Notes under the pieces: model-generated
The model's database searches: none
The model's input: the letters and a program-made list of their open reading frames with translations, nothing else
Told to the model about the DNA's origin: nothing
Shown: piece by piece, positions 15,268 through 24,293 of the stretch
Layout of the letters: every line of letters starts with the position of its first letter
Numbering within the stretch: the first letter of the stretch is position 1
Program-made: the position numbers and the translations under genes
Assembly (NCBI RefSeq): GCF_002078015.1
Contig: NZ_LWBP01000123.1
Span: forward strand, 93,222-157,221
Length of the DNA: 64,000 bases
Source of the DNA: Niastella populi
GTDB lineage: Bacteria > Bacteroidota > Bacteroidia > Chitinophagales > Chitinophagaceae
Direction of reading: 5' to 3'

Positions 15268-16896
15268 TTACATTTTTTCTTTTACCACGCTGTTGATATA
15301 CTCTTCAATATTGGTATATCCATCGCCATCACGGTCTTTCACCGCATCGGCAGCATTGTTGGGATTTAACTTATGCGCGGTTTCCCAGTTATCGGGCATA
15401 CCGTCATTGTCTTTGTCCTTATAAGGCGTGCCTTTGTATTCGGGATAACCGCCTACCTGGGTGGGATGAGTAATTATACCCTGCTTATAAGAATCGACCG
15501 GTAACCGCCGTTTTATGAACTGCGAACCGATATTGGTTTTACCGCCTTCGGTATAGTAGATCTTATTTTCCTTTACCTGTTTTACGATGCGTTCGTCAAC
15601 AGCATCGCGTTTTGGCAGGGTTGCGCCAGCATTTTCCAATACATAACTGTATGCTTCCTTTGCCGGCATAATGGTAACCTTTGGCATGGGAAAAGGTTTA
15701 TCAACCCGGATCTGCGAAGTGAACTCACCTGCATCTTTCCCGTTACGCACCTGTACCCCGCCGGCCCAGTTGTCGCTGGTAACCGCTTCATTACCTTCCA
15801 TAATATTGCCATTCACATAGGCTTTACCAAACTGTTCGGCATTCGTTTTATCGCGGCCCGACTCCGGTTTCAAAATACGATGACCAATTGGTTCATCTTT
15901 TGGAGTAATGGGACCGGGTTTGAAATAGTTGTTGATGAAGTTGAACAATGATCGGTGATCGCCGCCATCGGCGCTGCGGTTCCACCAGTTATATACAACG
16001 TTGTTTACAAAGTTGAAATCACCATCCATCCCTATGGATGGGCTGCGGCTGATATTGCTCGACCAAAGGTTACGCATAAACGCACTGTTATGTCCGCCAA
16101 TGGTGCTGCCGAAAGCATGGTTGTAAGTATCGAGCCCTTCAGCGAAGATGCAGTTCGACATGGTGATGTTCACGGTAGGGAGCTTCTGCGGTTTCGATCC
16201 ATCGCCTTTGTCGTACACGTGGCGGTACATGCTCATATTTTCATCGAGGCCCCAGCTTGCCGATACATGGTCGAAGACAATATTGCCAACGCCATTGCCG
16301 CCAAGCGCATCATCGCGACGGGTTACTTCCGTTTCACCGCGACGGAAACGCATAAAGCGAACCACCACGTCATGGGTATCTATCCATACAGATTCACCGG
16401 CAATACAAACGCCATCGCCGGGCGCCGTTTGTCCGGCAATAGTGATGTAAGGCGCACGAATGATCACCGGGCTTTTCAGGTGAATGATACCGGCTACATT
16501 AAATACAATGATACGGGCCCCACCCTGTTCGCATGCTTCGCGAAATGAACCGGGGCCGCTATCGTTCAGATTGGTAACTACGAACACCCGGCCGCCGCGG
16601 CCGCCGAATGAATAAGCGCCACCGCCTTCAGCCCCGGGAAAAGCAGGGATTGTTGCCTGCGGCAGATCAGACGGTTTGGATGCCCAGGGTATAAAGGGTT
16701 TCCCTTTTTTGGCATCGGCTTCTATTATGGGCAGGGCCTTTGCCCAGGCCTCATCAGACTTTCTTTTTACTTCATTCAATACTTTGTTGGCAGAATCTTC
16801 CATTGCCGGGGGAATGGTAGGGTACTGGGCACGGGCAATCGAACCAAAATTTATACAGGTCAATGCCAATATGGCAACCCGCAGGGTTGTTATCAT
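15268..16896 (-). CDS. Pectate lyase-like polysaccharide lyase (PL1 type)
   Basis: A secreted right-handed beta-helix enzyme predicted to cleave pectate/polygalacturonate by beta-elimination. The start at 16896 gives a clean signal peptide (MITTLRVAILALTCINFGSIARA); upstream starts extend it by 8-14 residues. Landmarks: IPAFPGAEGGGAYSFGGRGG, VTNLNDSGPGSFREAC, VWIDTHDVVVRFMRFRRGE and FDHVSASWGLDE, typical of the Bacteroidota pectate lyase group. The C-terminus has two EF-hand/thrombospondin-3-like calcium loops (DKDNDGMPDNWE and DRDGDGYTNIEEYI), common in secreted lyases. Not part of a SusCD operon. No type IX sorting domain is seen. Confidence 0.85.
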   Translation of the reverse strand: MITTLRVAILALTCINFGSIARAQYPTIPPAMEDSANKVLNEVKRKSDEAWAKALPIIEADAKKGKPFIPWASKPSDLPQATIPAFPGAEGGGAYSFGGRGGRVFVVTNLNDSGPGSFREACEQGGARIIVFNVAGIIHLKSPVIIRAPYITIAGQTAPGDGVCIAGESVWIDTHDVVVRFMRFRRGETEVTRRDDALGGNGVGNIVFDHVSASWGLDENMSMYRHVYDKGDGSKPQKLPTVNITMSNCIFAEGLDTYNHAFGSTIGGHNSAFMRNLWSSNISRSPSIGMDGDFNFVNNVVYNWWNRSADGGDHRSLFNFINNYFKPGPITPKDEPIGHRILKPESGRDKTNAEQFGKAYVNGNIMEGNEAVTSDNWAGGVQVRNGKDAGEFTSQIRVDKPFPMPKVTIMPAKEAYSYVLENAGATLPKRDAVDERIVKQVKENKIYYTEGGKTNIGSQFIKRRLPVDSYKQGIITHPTQVGGYPEYKGTPYKDKDNDGMPDNWETAHKLNPNNAADAVKDRDGDGYTNIEEYINSVVKEKM

Positions 16897-17112
16897 GTTA
16901 TAACATTTTGTGTTTATCATGTTTAAATGTCTGTTCAACCTTTATCAATACCAGAGTCGATAACAGGAGCTTGCAGGTTGCATAGTATCAGGTCATTTTT
17001 GTTAATGCGAAAGAAAAATGGCGCCCATACCAATATGGATACAGGACACACCAGGATGGACAAATGTGGCTTGCAGGCAGTCGTTTAATTAACTCGCCGC
17101 CGCTATAATCTG

Positions 17113-17403
17113 TTATTCATATAAACCGATCTTTTTGCGCAGCTCATGCATTTCCTGCTGCATGGTTTCTATACGCTCAAGCAAATGAAAAATGGTCTCT
17201 ATTCCCTCGAGGTTGATATCGAGATCGTAATGCAGCCGTATCATTTTTTCAACCGACGGCAGCTGCGCATCGGGTATCGCCTGCTGCTCGTTCACTGTTT
17301 CGATATTTACCAGGCCATGCTGCGACAATGATTCAATAAATGACACTTCTATATGATGGGCAGCGCAGAATTCGCTTACGATGATCAGCGTTTCATTACT
17401 CAT
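17113..17403 (-). CDS. cbpM: Chaperone modulator CbpM
   Basis: A small MerR-like modulator, 96 aa, that in other bacteria binds the J-domain of CbpA and inhibits its co-chaperone and DNA-binding activity. The MerR-type N-terminal helices (IVSEFCAAHHIEVSFIESLS) and the segment EKMIRLHYDLDINLEGIETI match the family, followed by a short coiled coil (LLERIETMQQEMHELRKKI). It lies 10 bp downstream of cbpA on the same strand, the usual arrangement, so they are almost surely co-transcribed. Confidence 0.9.
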   Translation of the reverse strand: MSNETLIIVSEFCAAHHIEVSFIESLSQHGLVNIETVNEQQAIPDAQLPSVEKMIRLHYDLDINLEGIETIFHLLERIETMQQEMHELRKKIGLYE

Positions 17404-17413
17404 GGCAAGTAGT

Positions 17414-18313
17414 TTATTTCAGTTCTGACAGTTGTTTTATTAGTTCCTTTTGCTTCTCTGTAAGGTTGGTTGGCAATTTTACATGCATGGTCACATACAG
17501 GTCGCCAAACTTTCCTTCCTCCTTATATATGGGAAACCCCTTCTCTTTAAGCCGTACTTTTGTTCCGTTCTGTGTTTCGGGTTTCACTTTCAGTTTAAGC
17601 TTGCCGCCCAGGGTGTCAATAGTAATTTCCCCGCCAAGCAATGCGGTATACAGATCGATGTGCTGGTTAAGATACAGATCGTTACCCATACGTTTGAACG
17701 GCGTATTGTTCACAATTGAGAAAGTGATGTACAGGTCGCCTGCAGGCCCGCCGTTTACCCCTTCGCCCCCATGCCCTTTCAGGCGGATCTTCTGACCATC
17801 TTCTATACCAGCGGGAATCGTAATGCGTACATTTTTCCCATTTATGGTGAGCGTTTGCTTATGGGTGGTATATGCATCTGTAAGATCGATCTTCAGCTCC
17901 GACTCATAATCCTGCCCGCGGAACTTCGCCGTTCTTCTACCCTGGCCATGTGGCCTTCCGCCGAACAATGACTCGAAGAAATCGGAGAAATCGCCGCCGC
18001 CAAAATCTTCCGCGGAAAACTGCTGACCGCCGCCGCCAAACGGCTGCTGCCGCTGCTGGCCCCTTCCCGCCTTTTCAAATTGTTCGGCATGCTCCCAGTC
18101 TTTTCCGTACTGGTCGTACTTTTTCCTCTTTTCAGGATCGCTCAACACCTCATTTGCTTCATTGATCTGCTGAAATTTTTTACTGGCTGCCGCGTCATTG
18201 GGATTCACATCAGGATGATGTTTGCGCGCCAGCTTCCGATATGCTTTCTTTATATCTTCCTGGGTAGCGTTTTTATCAACGCCCAGTATACTGTAATAAT
18301 CGACGAACTCCAT
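17414..18313 (-). CDS. cbpA: Curved DNA-binding protein CbpA / DnaJ-family co-chaperone
   Basis: A J-domain co-chaperone of DnaK. Residues 1-70 form the J domain with the catalytic HPD tripeptide ([12 protein letters not shown]). A Gly/Phe/Gln-rich linker follows ([20 protein letters not shown]). Two C-terminal substrate-binding beta domains then contain [19 protein letters not shown] and [17 protein letters not shown]. The DnaJ zinc-finger (CxxCxGxG repeats) is absent, as expected for CbpA. At 299 aa its length is normal. First gene of a two-gene operon with cbpM. Confidence 0.92.
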   Translation of the reverse strand: MEFVDYYSILGVDKNATQEDIKKAYRKLARKHHPDVNPNDAAASKKFQQINEANEVLSDPEKRKKYDQYGKDWEHAEQFEKAGRGQQRQQPFGGGGQQFSAEDFGGGDFSDFFESLFGGRPHGQGRRTAKFRGQDYESELKIDLTDAYTTHKQTLTINGKNVRITIPAGIEDGQKIRLKGHGGEGVNGGPAGDLYITFSIVNNTPFKRMGNDLYLNQHIDLYTALLGGEITIDTLGGKLKLKVKPETQNGTKVRLKEKGFPIYKEEGKFGDLYVTMHVKLPTNLTEKQKELIKQLSELK

Positions 18314-18371
18314 AAAACCGTTTTTATCTTTTCAATACTATCCGGTATTAAATTTACTGAAAGAATATAAA

Positions 18372-18411
18372 CAAAAAAAAAGACCATACCGGCAGCCGGC
18401 GATGGTCTTTT
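18372..18411 (-). terminator. Rho-independent terminator of the cysteine desulfurase gene
   Basis: Stem AAAAGACCAT (18378-18387) / ATGGTCTTTT (18402-18411) with a nested CCGG/CCGG hairpin. On the minus strand it is followed by a run of nine T, so it is a strong terminator for the gene ending at 18445. Confidence 0.85.
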
Positions 18412-18444
18412 CATGGCTACACATATATGCAGCAATCATACTAT

Positions 18445-19593
18445 TTATATTTCCTGCAAACTGAACAGTTCTTCCAGCACGCCAACCACTTTATCTACTT
18501 CCGCCTTTGTATTGTACTTGCTGAATGAAAAACGGATGGTATTGCAGACCTCATTTTTCTGTAACGCTCTTATTACATGCGAGCCGCTGTTATCGCCGCT
18601 GCTGCAGGCGCTTCCGCCCGAAACGCAAATACCCGCCATATCGAGCTCAAGCAGCAACGAACCGCTGTTGGGTGTTTTGGGAAAACAAACGCTCAGCACG
18701 GTGTACAATGAATTATCCGGGCTGTTAAAACCAACGCCGGGAATAACTTCCTGCAGCTTTTGTTTCATGTATGCTTTCAACCGGGCGATGTACTGGCTTT
18801 CTTTTTCATAAGCGTTCATGGCAAGCTCCAGCGCTTTGGCAAAACCAACGATACCATATACATTTTCGGTACCGGCACGCATGTTCCGTTCCTGCGAACC
18901 GCCATAAATAAGCGGTTCTATTTGCAAACCGGCATGAATATACAGAATGCCAACCCCCTTGGGCCCATGAAACTTATGACCGGCGCCTGAGATGAAATGC
19001 ACACCCGACTCGAGTAAGTTCAATGGATAATGCCCTACGGTTTGCACACAATCTGAATGAAAGATGGCATTGTATTGTTTACACAGCGCGCCTACACGCA
19101 CTATATCGAGGAGCGTGCCTATTTCATTATTCGCATGCATCAAAGAAACCAGTACCTTTTTTCCGGCAGCGGTAACTTCTTTCAACTGCGTTTCAAGGTT
19201 ATCGTAATCCACTTCACCGGTTGGCGTCAATGCCACCAGCGAAAAAGGAACCTGCTGGGCGCGGCAATAATATTCAACCGTATGCAAAACGGCATGGTGC
19301 TCGATAGGCGATGTAATTATATGCGTACAGCCGAGGTCGAGCACAGCCGATGCAATGGCGGTGTTATTGCTCTCGGTACCACCGCTGGTAAAGTAAATGG
19401 TTGCAGGCGCAACGCCCAGCAGGGTCGCTACATTTTTGCGGGCGGTTTCAACACCCAGCTTTGCCATTCTGCCAACTGAATAATTGGAAGAAGGATTGCC
19501 GAAAGTATCTTTCATAAACGGCAACATTGCCTCCAGCACTTCGCTATCGAGCGGTGTGGTGGCTGCATTGTCAAAGTATATTGCTTGCTTCAT
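18445..19593 (-). CDS. Cysteine desulfurase (IscS/NifS family)
   Basis: A PLP enzyme that removes sulfur from cysteine to give alanine and an enzyme persulfide, used for Fe-S clusters and thio-cofactors. YFDNAATTPLD at the N-terminus, the cofactor-binding TSGGTESNNTAI, the Schiff-base lysine near residue 207 (SGAGHKFHGPKGVG) and the catalytic cysteine near residue 330 (GGSACSSGD) are all present. At 382 aa its length is typical. No iscU, sufE or thiI homologue is adjacent. It lies 21 bp downstream of the DsbD-like gene on the same strand, so sulfur/thiol functions may be co-transcribed here. Confidence 0.93.
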   Translation of the reverse strand: MKQAIYFDNAATTPLDSEVLEAMLPFMKDTFGNPSSNYSVGRMAKLGVETARKNVATLLGVAPATIYFTSGGTESNNTAIASAVLDLGCTHIITSPIEHHAVLHTVEYYCRAQQVPFSLVALTPTGEVDYDNLETQLKEVTAAGKKVLVSLMHANNEIGTLLDIVRVGALCKQYNAIFHSDCVQTVGHYPLNLLESGVHFISGAGHKFHGPKGVGILYIHAGLQIEPLIYGGSQERNMRAGTENVYGIVGFAKALELAMNAYEKESQYIARLKAYMKQKLQEVIPGVGFNSPDNSLYTVLSVCFPKTPNSGSLLLELDMAGICVSGGSACSSGDNSGSHVIRALQKNEVCNTIRFSFSKYNTKAEVDKVVGVLEELFSLQEI

Positions 19594-19614
19594 AATTCGC
19601 TGAACTATGGTTAT

Positions 19615-21267
19615 TTAATTAGTGGTATTATATGAATCCAGTCCTTTTTTCAGGAACTCCTTATAATTTTCTACATCATAGTCGGCACCCTGCGGCGGAG
19701 TAAGCAGTTGTTTTGTTTTGGGATCGAGCAAAACATAAAAGGGCTGTGAATTGGCTTTGAATTCGCTTGTTTGCAGATTGCTCCATTTATTGCCGATGGT
19801 TTTTATACGGCGGCCATCGGAAGTCGTATACTGTTCCGCATCGGGCAATGTGGTTTTATCGTCAACATACAACTGGATCAACACATAGTCGTCGTTGATC
19901 AGTTTGTTAACCCCGGCATCGGGCCACACATTCGCTTCCATTTTACGGCAGTTCACACAGGCATGGCCGGTAAAATCGATCATTACCGGCTTGCCTGCAT
20001 GTTGAGCGTAGGCTATACCTTCATCATAATCAAAAAACGGTTGAAAACCTTTCGGGGCTTCAAACAGATCGGCGTATTTGCGCGTTGCGTTTGTACCCGG
20101 TTGTTTTTCATGGCCAACTCCGGATGAAAGATCAAAATCCTGGGTGCTCATTGGCGGCAGGAAAGCACTTACACTTTTCAGTGGCGCGCCCCATAAGCCG
20201 GGTACCAGGTACATGGTAAATGAAAAGCAAATGATCGCCAGAAACAAACGAGGTATAGATATATGGGTTAAGGGGCTGTCATGATTGAAGCGGATCTTAC
20301 CCAACAGGTACAAGCCAAGCAACCCGAAGATCACGATCCAGAGAGAAAGGAATATTTCCCTGTCGAACCACTTCCAGTGATACGCGAGGTCGACGTTGCT
20401 CAGGAACTTCAGGGCAAACGCCAGTTCGAGAAAACCCAACGTTACCTTAACGCTGTTGAGCCAGCTGCCCGATTTTGGCAATGAGTTCATCCATGAAGGG
20501 AACATCGCAAACAGCGTGAACGGAAGCGCCAGCGCCAGCGAAAAACCAAACATGCCTACCGCCGGCCCCATCAGCGCACCGGTAGTGGCCGTTTGCGCCA
20601 GCAATGTACCGATGATGGGCCCCGTACAGCTAAAGGAAACTAGGGCCAGCGTGGCGGCCATAAAGAATATTCCGCCCAAACCTTTGCCGCCCGCTCTGCT
20701 GCCCACCTTATTTACCCAACCAGACGGCAAGGCAATTTCAAACGCCCCAAAGAACGAAGCGGCAAAAACGACAAGCAACAGGAAAAAAAAGAAATTGAAA
20801 ATACCATTGGTAGCCAGATCATTCAGCGCATCGGCGCCAAACACAAGGGTTATCAGTAATCCCAGCGATACGTACAAACCAATAATGCTGAGGCCGTATA
20901 CAATCGCTTTACCAACCGCGCCCTTACCCTTTGAGCTCTTTGTAAAAAAGCTTACCGTCATTGGCAACATGGGAAAAATACAGGGCATCAGTACAGCAGC
21001 AAAACCACCCAGTAAACCGGCAATAAAAATAGCCGGCAGGGTTTGGGGCGAAGCTTCCTGCGCGTTTGTTATTACAGCATGTTTTATTGCCACGGAATCA
21101 GTTTTAGCAGCTACAGGAGCTACCTGTTCCGTTGCCGCACTATCGGTAATGGGCGTGAACTCTATATCTTCGGTTGATACCGTATCCTGCGCATGCCCTG
21201 CAGCAGCGCCGGTAAAAAGGATCAGTATCATCAACAGGGCTTTCAGCCACGTGTTATTTGCAAACAT
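19615..21267 (-). CDS. DsbD-type thiol:disulfide interchange protein (membrane and thioredoxin domains)
   Basis: Carries electrons from cytoplasmic thioredoxin to the periplasm to keep proteins or cytochrome c apoproteins reduced. After a signal peptide and a short linker, eight or so membrane helices follow; the conserved cysteines sit in LMPCIFPMLP and FSCTGPIIG. The C-terminal thioredoxin-like domain has the active site C-V-N-C around residues 436-439 (FTGHACVNCRKME). The N-terminal domain usual in DsbD is missing here; a separate gene 76 bp upstream (21344-21799) encodes it. Fully membrane-embedded domain of normal size. Confidence 0.9.
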   Translation of the reverse strand: MFANNTWLKALLMILILFTGAAAGHAQDTVSTEDIEFTPITDSAATEQVAPVAAKTDSVAIKHAVITNAQEASPQTLPAIFIAGLLGGFAAVLMPCIFPMLPMTVSFFTKSSKGKGAVGKAIVYGLSIIGLYVSLGLLITLVFGADALNDLATNGIFNFFFFLLLVVFAASFFGAFEIALPSGWVNKVGSRAGGKGLGGIFFMAATLALVSFSCTGPIIGTLLAQTATTGALMGPAVGMFGFSLALALPFTLFAMFPSWMNSLPKSGSWLNSVKVTLGFLELAFALKFLSNVDLAYHWKWFDREIFLSLWIVIFGLLGLYLLGKIRFNHDSPLTHISIPRLFLAIICFSFTMYLVPGLWGAPLKSVSAFLPPMSTQDFDLSSGVGHEKQPGTNATRKYADLFEAPKGFQPFFDYDEGIAYAQHAGKPVMIDFTGHACVNCRKMEANVWPDAGVNKLINDDYVLIQLYVDDKTTLPDAEQYTTSDGRRIKTIGNKWSNLQTSEFKANSQPFYVLLDPKTKQLLTPPQGADYDVENYKEFLKKGLDSYNTTN

Positions 21268-21343
21268 AGATGTTTATTGAGGTGTGCACACTTACCCAAC
21301 GTCGTTTACGTAAAGTGCGGCACAACTTTGATTAGGTAGAAAA

Positions 21344-21799
21344 TTACTTAATGGGAATGCTGAAAGCCTGCTCAGTAGGCGGAAGACATTTTTCATCGTT
21401 GCAAACCATGTACTCCACAGCGCCCTTTACCGTTGCGGGAAACTTACCCACTTTTACTTTTTGCTGAAAGATCACCGACTTTTCAAAGAAAGCCACCTTC
21501 ATACCGAATGCAGGTTCCATACGTACGATCGGTTTCGGTTCTTTGGTAGTTCCATTTAAAGTATAATCCTTAGAGGCGGGGAAAGTAAACGTGGTTTTAA
21601 CCGGGCCGCCTTCTTCCACTGTTTGAGAATACAAATGCCAGCCGCCTTCAATAGTAGCTTTAATGAACACAACCGCTTCGGTGGCGCTAAGCTTTTTGGC
21701 GCCATAACTCCACTTTACGGGATTCAGGATCTGGGCGCTTCCCTTCAGGGCAGACAATACGAGCACAGCAGCGAAAAATGCTTTCGTTGAAAATCGCAT
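21344..21799 (-). CDS. Separate DsbD N-terminal (alpha) domain protein
   Basis: A secreted small protein with a signal peptide (MRFSTKAFFAAVLVLSALKGSAQ) and the immunoglobulin-like DsbD-alpha fold. The cysteine pair sits in the conserved VEYMVCNDEKCLPP near the C-terminus. In DsbD this domain takes electrons from the membrane part and passes them to DsbC/DsbG/CcmG-type partners. Here it is a separate polypeptide encoded just upstream of the membrane/thioredoxin part, so the three DsbD modules are split over two genes. I chose the ATG at 21799; the upstream TTG at 21805 adds two residues. Confidence 0.82.
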   Translation of the reverse strand: MRFSTKAFFAAVLVLSALKGSAQILNPVKWSYGAKKLSATEAVVFIKATIEGGWHLYSQTVEEGGPVKTTFTFPASKDYTLNGTTKEPKPIVRMEPAFGMKVAFFEKSVIFQQKVKVGKFPATVKGAVEYMVCNDEKCLPPTEQAFSIPIK

Positions 21800-21891
21800 A
21801 CACAATGATTTAGACGGAATGGAAAATTATATTACCAGGAATCGGTTTGCAAAGGTCTTTGCCTTTATGGGAACTAAAATTGACAAACTTT

Positions 21892-21920
21892 CCGTTTATT
21901 TCCAATAGGATTGCCGTTTA
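21892..21920 (+). promoter_or_regulatory. CCGTTTA direct repeats upstream of Lrp-type regulator
   Basis: CCGTTTA occurs at 21892-21898 and 21914-21920, exactly 22 bp apart, in the spacer shared by the divergent DsbD-alpha and Lrp-type genes. Possibly an operator. Confidence 0.35.
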
Positions 21921-22010
21921 TCCATAAATTTTATGGCCAAACGACCGTTTTTCTTACTTTTATTCGGAAATCAGAATCTTAATACAGCAATTCCTGTTAC
22001 TTTTTTCAAT

Positions 22011-22478
22011 ATGCAACTGCCCGAATTAGACACTATCGACCTTCAGATTTTGCGTTTGTTACAAAAAGACGCTTCCCTTACCAACAAGGAGATCGCATTT
22101 GAGCTCGAAAAATCGGTAGCCACGATTCATGAGCGCATCAGGAAGCTGAAAGAACAGGGATACATAAAGAAGATCGTGGCCCTGCTCGACCGCAAAAAAA
22201 TAAACAGGGGACTTATCGCCTTTTCGCAGGTATTATTAAATGATCATACCGCGAAAACCTTAAAAACATTCGAAGAAGAGGTGTCGCGTTTTCCTGAAGT
22301 GATGGAATGTTTTCAGATGACGGGCACTTTCGATTTTATCCTGCGCATCGCCACCAGCGACATGGATGCTTACCACGATTTCTACCGTAACAAACTTGCT
22401 ACGTTACCGAACATCACCACCGTTCAAAGTTTCTTTGTGTTATCGGAAACAAAAAGCATCACTGCTTATCCGATATAG
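22011..22478 (+). CDS. Lrp/AsnC family transcriptional regulator
   Basis: A feast/famine-type regulator of amino-acid metabolism. Starting at the ATG at 22011 (MQLPELDTIDLQILRLLQKD) gives the usual length of about 155 aa; the upstream ATG at 21933 adds 26 residues unlike the family. The winged helix-turn-helix covers residues 1-60 (LTNKEIAFELEKSVATIHER, then IRKLKEQGYI). The C-terminal RAM/AsnC effector domain follows (VLDRKKINRG-like region, FPEVMECFQMTGTFDFILRI, LPNITTVQSFFVL). The effector is unknown. Divergent from the DsbD-alpha gene. Confidence 0.88.
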   Translation: MQLPELDTIDLQILRLLQKDASLTNKEIAFELEKSVATIHERIRKLKEQGYIKKIVALLDRKKINRGLIAFSQVLLNDHTAKTLKTFEEEVSRFPEVMECFQMTGTFDFILRIATSDMDAYHDFYRNKLATLPNITTVQSFFVLSETKSITAYPI

Positions 22479-22906
22479 GTGAATGGTGAATGGTCGATGA
22501 TGAATACCCGAAAACTCGTGCCAATGAACAATATGCCGCTCGTTCTGCAATGGAAAAAGAATGCTGCCATCGATACAGGGGTACTTGCATCGATGGCGCA
22601 AACAAAAACAACCAACGTATGTACGATACGAAAAACCCATTTCGTACGCAGGTCCAAGATAGAAAGTTACTCCCCGCCATTCAATGTCATTAACCACTGA
22701 AATAATGGTACATTTTACTATTCCCCCGGGCTTGTTCTTTTATTCGAGGCTCATAACTAATTGCTGGCCTCGACGATTTCGGTTTATGGTTTATTGTTTT
22801 TGGTTTATGGTTCTTTTATTCGACACTCGTAACTAATTGCCGGCTTTCAGCTGTATTCTGTATTTGCTCGTTGCCTCGTTGCCTAGTTGCCTTTATGCCT
22901 TGCCTT
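22479..22906. other. 428-bp intergenic region with repeat units
   Basis: The first part (22479-22700) is not convincingly coding in any frame: several overlapping short frames, none with family features. The rest (22735 onward) consists of two units of the dispersed 76-bp repeat. It separates the convergent Lrp and histidine kinase genes. Confidence 0.6.
22735..22890 (-). repeat. Dispersed intergenic repeat, two units, inverted relative to 5.5 kb
   Basis: Units begin with TTCTTTTATTCG at 22735 and 22811 (76 bp apart), followed by ACTAATTGC, GGCCTCGACGATTTCGG and TTTATGGTTTATTGTTTTTG words. The segment 22790-22886 is largely the reverse complement of the modules in 5440-5579. Confidence 0.8.
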
Positions 22907-24262
22907 TCAGCTAAATACCAGGTAAAAAACATTATACCCTCCTTCCCTGAAAAAACTAACGTTTCCCCTATGCAGTTCCGTGATCTGTTTTACCAGTGGC
23001 AGGCCCAAACCATTTCCCTTTATGCTGGTGGCGTTCGAGGCGCGGTAGAAAGGTGTGAACATCAGGCTTTCCTCTTCGGTCGACAATGGTTTGCCGAGGT
23101 TTTTAAAGATCAGTTTCTTTGAATTCTCCAGCAGCCGAACGATCACAATGGCCTTTCCATCGTCAGCATACTGCAATGCATTTTTCAGCAGGTTATTAAA
23201 GGCCATGGTTAGCAACGGCACATTGGCATGGATCATCAACGCCTCTTCTTCAGCAGCCTCGCCTTCGAAATTTACTTCTATCAGCGAATTCGGGAACAGG
23301 GCCTGAATGATCTCTACCGATCTGAACAACAGTTCATCGAGCCGCACCCGCGGATACTCCCGTTCGGTTACCATCTTATAATCTGACAACAACAATAACG
23401 AATTGGTGATGCCGGTCAGGTTCTGTTGCTGCAGGTATAACTGCTCCAGCGCCTGCCTGTATTGCTGTACGTTCAATTCCCTGGCCAGGGCATTTTCGGT
23501 AATGCCGATCATAGCAGTAAGCGGCGTTCTGAGCTCGTGCGAGGCGTAATGCACAAAATCCTTCTGAATACTGAACGATTGCTGCAGCCGCTCCAGCATC
23601 TGGTTGAACCGGGCAGCGAGGCTGTTCACCTCTTCCCCCTGCCCTTCCTGCTTCAGCCTTATGTCGAGATTGGCTGAATTGATATTCTGCAAATTGTTTT
23701 TTAAAGATTCAAGCGGGTTGATAACGCGTTTTACAAAAAAATAGGTGGCCGCCCAGCCAACGATCAAACCCGAAAAATATACGATGATCATCACCCATTT
23801 CAGGAAGGTCATTTTTCTGCGGCCGTATTTATCGAAGGCTTCGGCCAGAATGGTATAGTCTTTATTATCCTGCCTGATATAAATGGCTATCAGCTCATCG
23901 CTGCCTTTCGTTGTAAAAATTTCCTTTTCCTCCTTTACCCGCGCCAGCAGCGACCGGTCATAATCGATCTCTTTATCGTCGATACTGGTATAGATCGCCC
24001 GTTCACCTTCAAAGATCATGATCTTTTCGTTGTATAAGGTGTTTAGCGTGTTCCTGTCTATAACCTTCAACAGGTCAAGATCGATCTGTTCTACTTCTAT
24101 CAGCAGTTTAAACGTGGTAAGCGAACGGTCCTTCAGCCTGTTATAAAACTCTTCCCTGCGAAAGTCGGCAGATGAAAAATAAACGATCAGCAGCGCTATG
24201 GCAAAAAAAACGGTGAACAGAATGGAAAACCCTATGGCGAATCGTACCCGTAAGCTTTTCAT
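22907..24262 (-). CDS. Membrane sensor histidine kinase
   Basis: A two-component sensor, 451 aa. The first membrane helix is at residues 9-28 (GFSILFTVFFAIALLIVYF), with a periplasmic sensor of about 125 residues. The second helix (WVMIIVYFSGLIVGWAATYF) leads into a HAMP domain. The phospho-accepting histidine is at about residue 242 in FVHYASHELRTPLTAMIG, and the ATPase domain has the N box (FNNLLKNALQYADDG) and G box (KGNGLGLPLVKQITELH). The response regulator gene lies 31 bp upstream on the same strand. The signal sensed is unknown. Confidence 0.9.
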   Translation of the reverse strand: MKSLRVRFAIGFSILFTVFFAIALLIVYFSSADFRREEFYNRLKDRSLTTFKLLIEVEQIDLDLLKVIDRNTLNTLYNEKIMIFEGERAIYTSIDDKEIDYDRSLLARVKEEKEIFTTKGSDELIAIYIRQDNKDYTILAEAFDKYGRRKMTFLKWVMIIVYFSGLIVGWAATYFFVKRVINPLESLKNNLQNINSANLDIRLKQEGQGEEVNSLAARFNQMLERLQQSFSIQKDFVHYASHELRTPLTAMIGITENALARELNVQQYRQALEQLYLQQQNLTGITNSLLLLSDYKMVTEREYPRVRLDELLFRSVEIIQALFPNSLIEVNFEGEAAEEEALMIHANVPLLTMAFNNLLKNALQYADDGKAIVIVRLLENSKKLIFKNLGKPLSTEEESLMFTPFYRASNATSIKGNGLGLPLVKQITELHRGNVSFFREGGYNVFYLVFS

Positions 24263-24293
24263 ATATTACTATGATGTATTCGGTATAACGTAA

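Noticed and set aside
20396..21280. 294-aa plus-strand open frame
   Set aside because: It lies antisense to the well-supported DsbD-type gene; the translation is A/S/P-rich shadow sequence.
22479..22700. Five short overlapping open frames on both strands
   Set aside because: No frame stands out, none has family features, and the region is intergenic between convergent genes.
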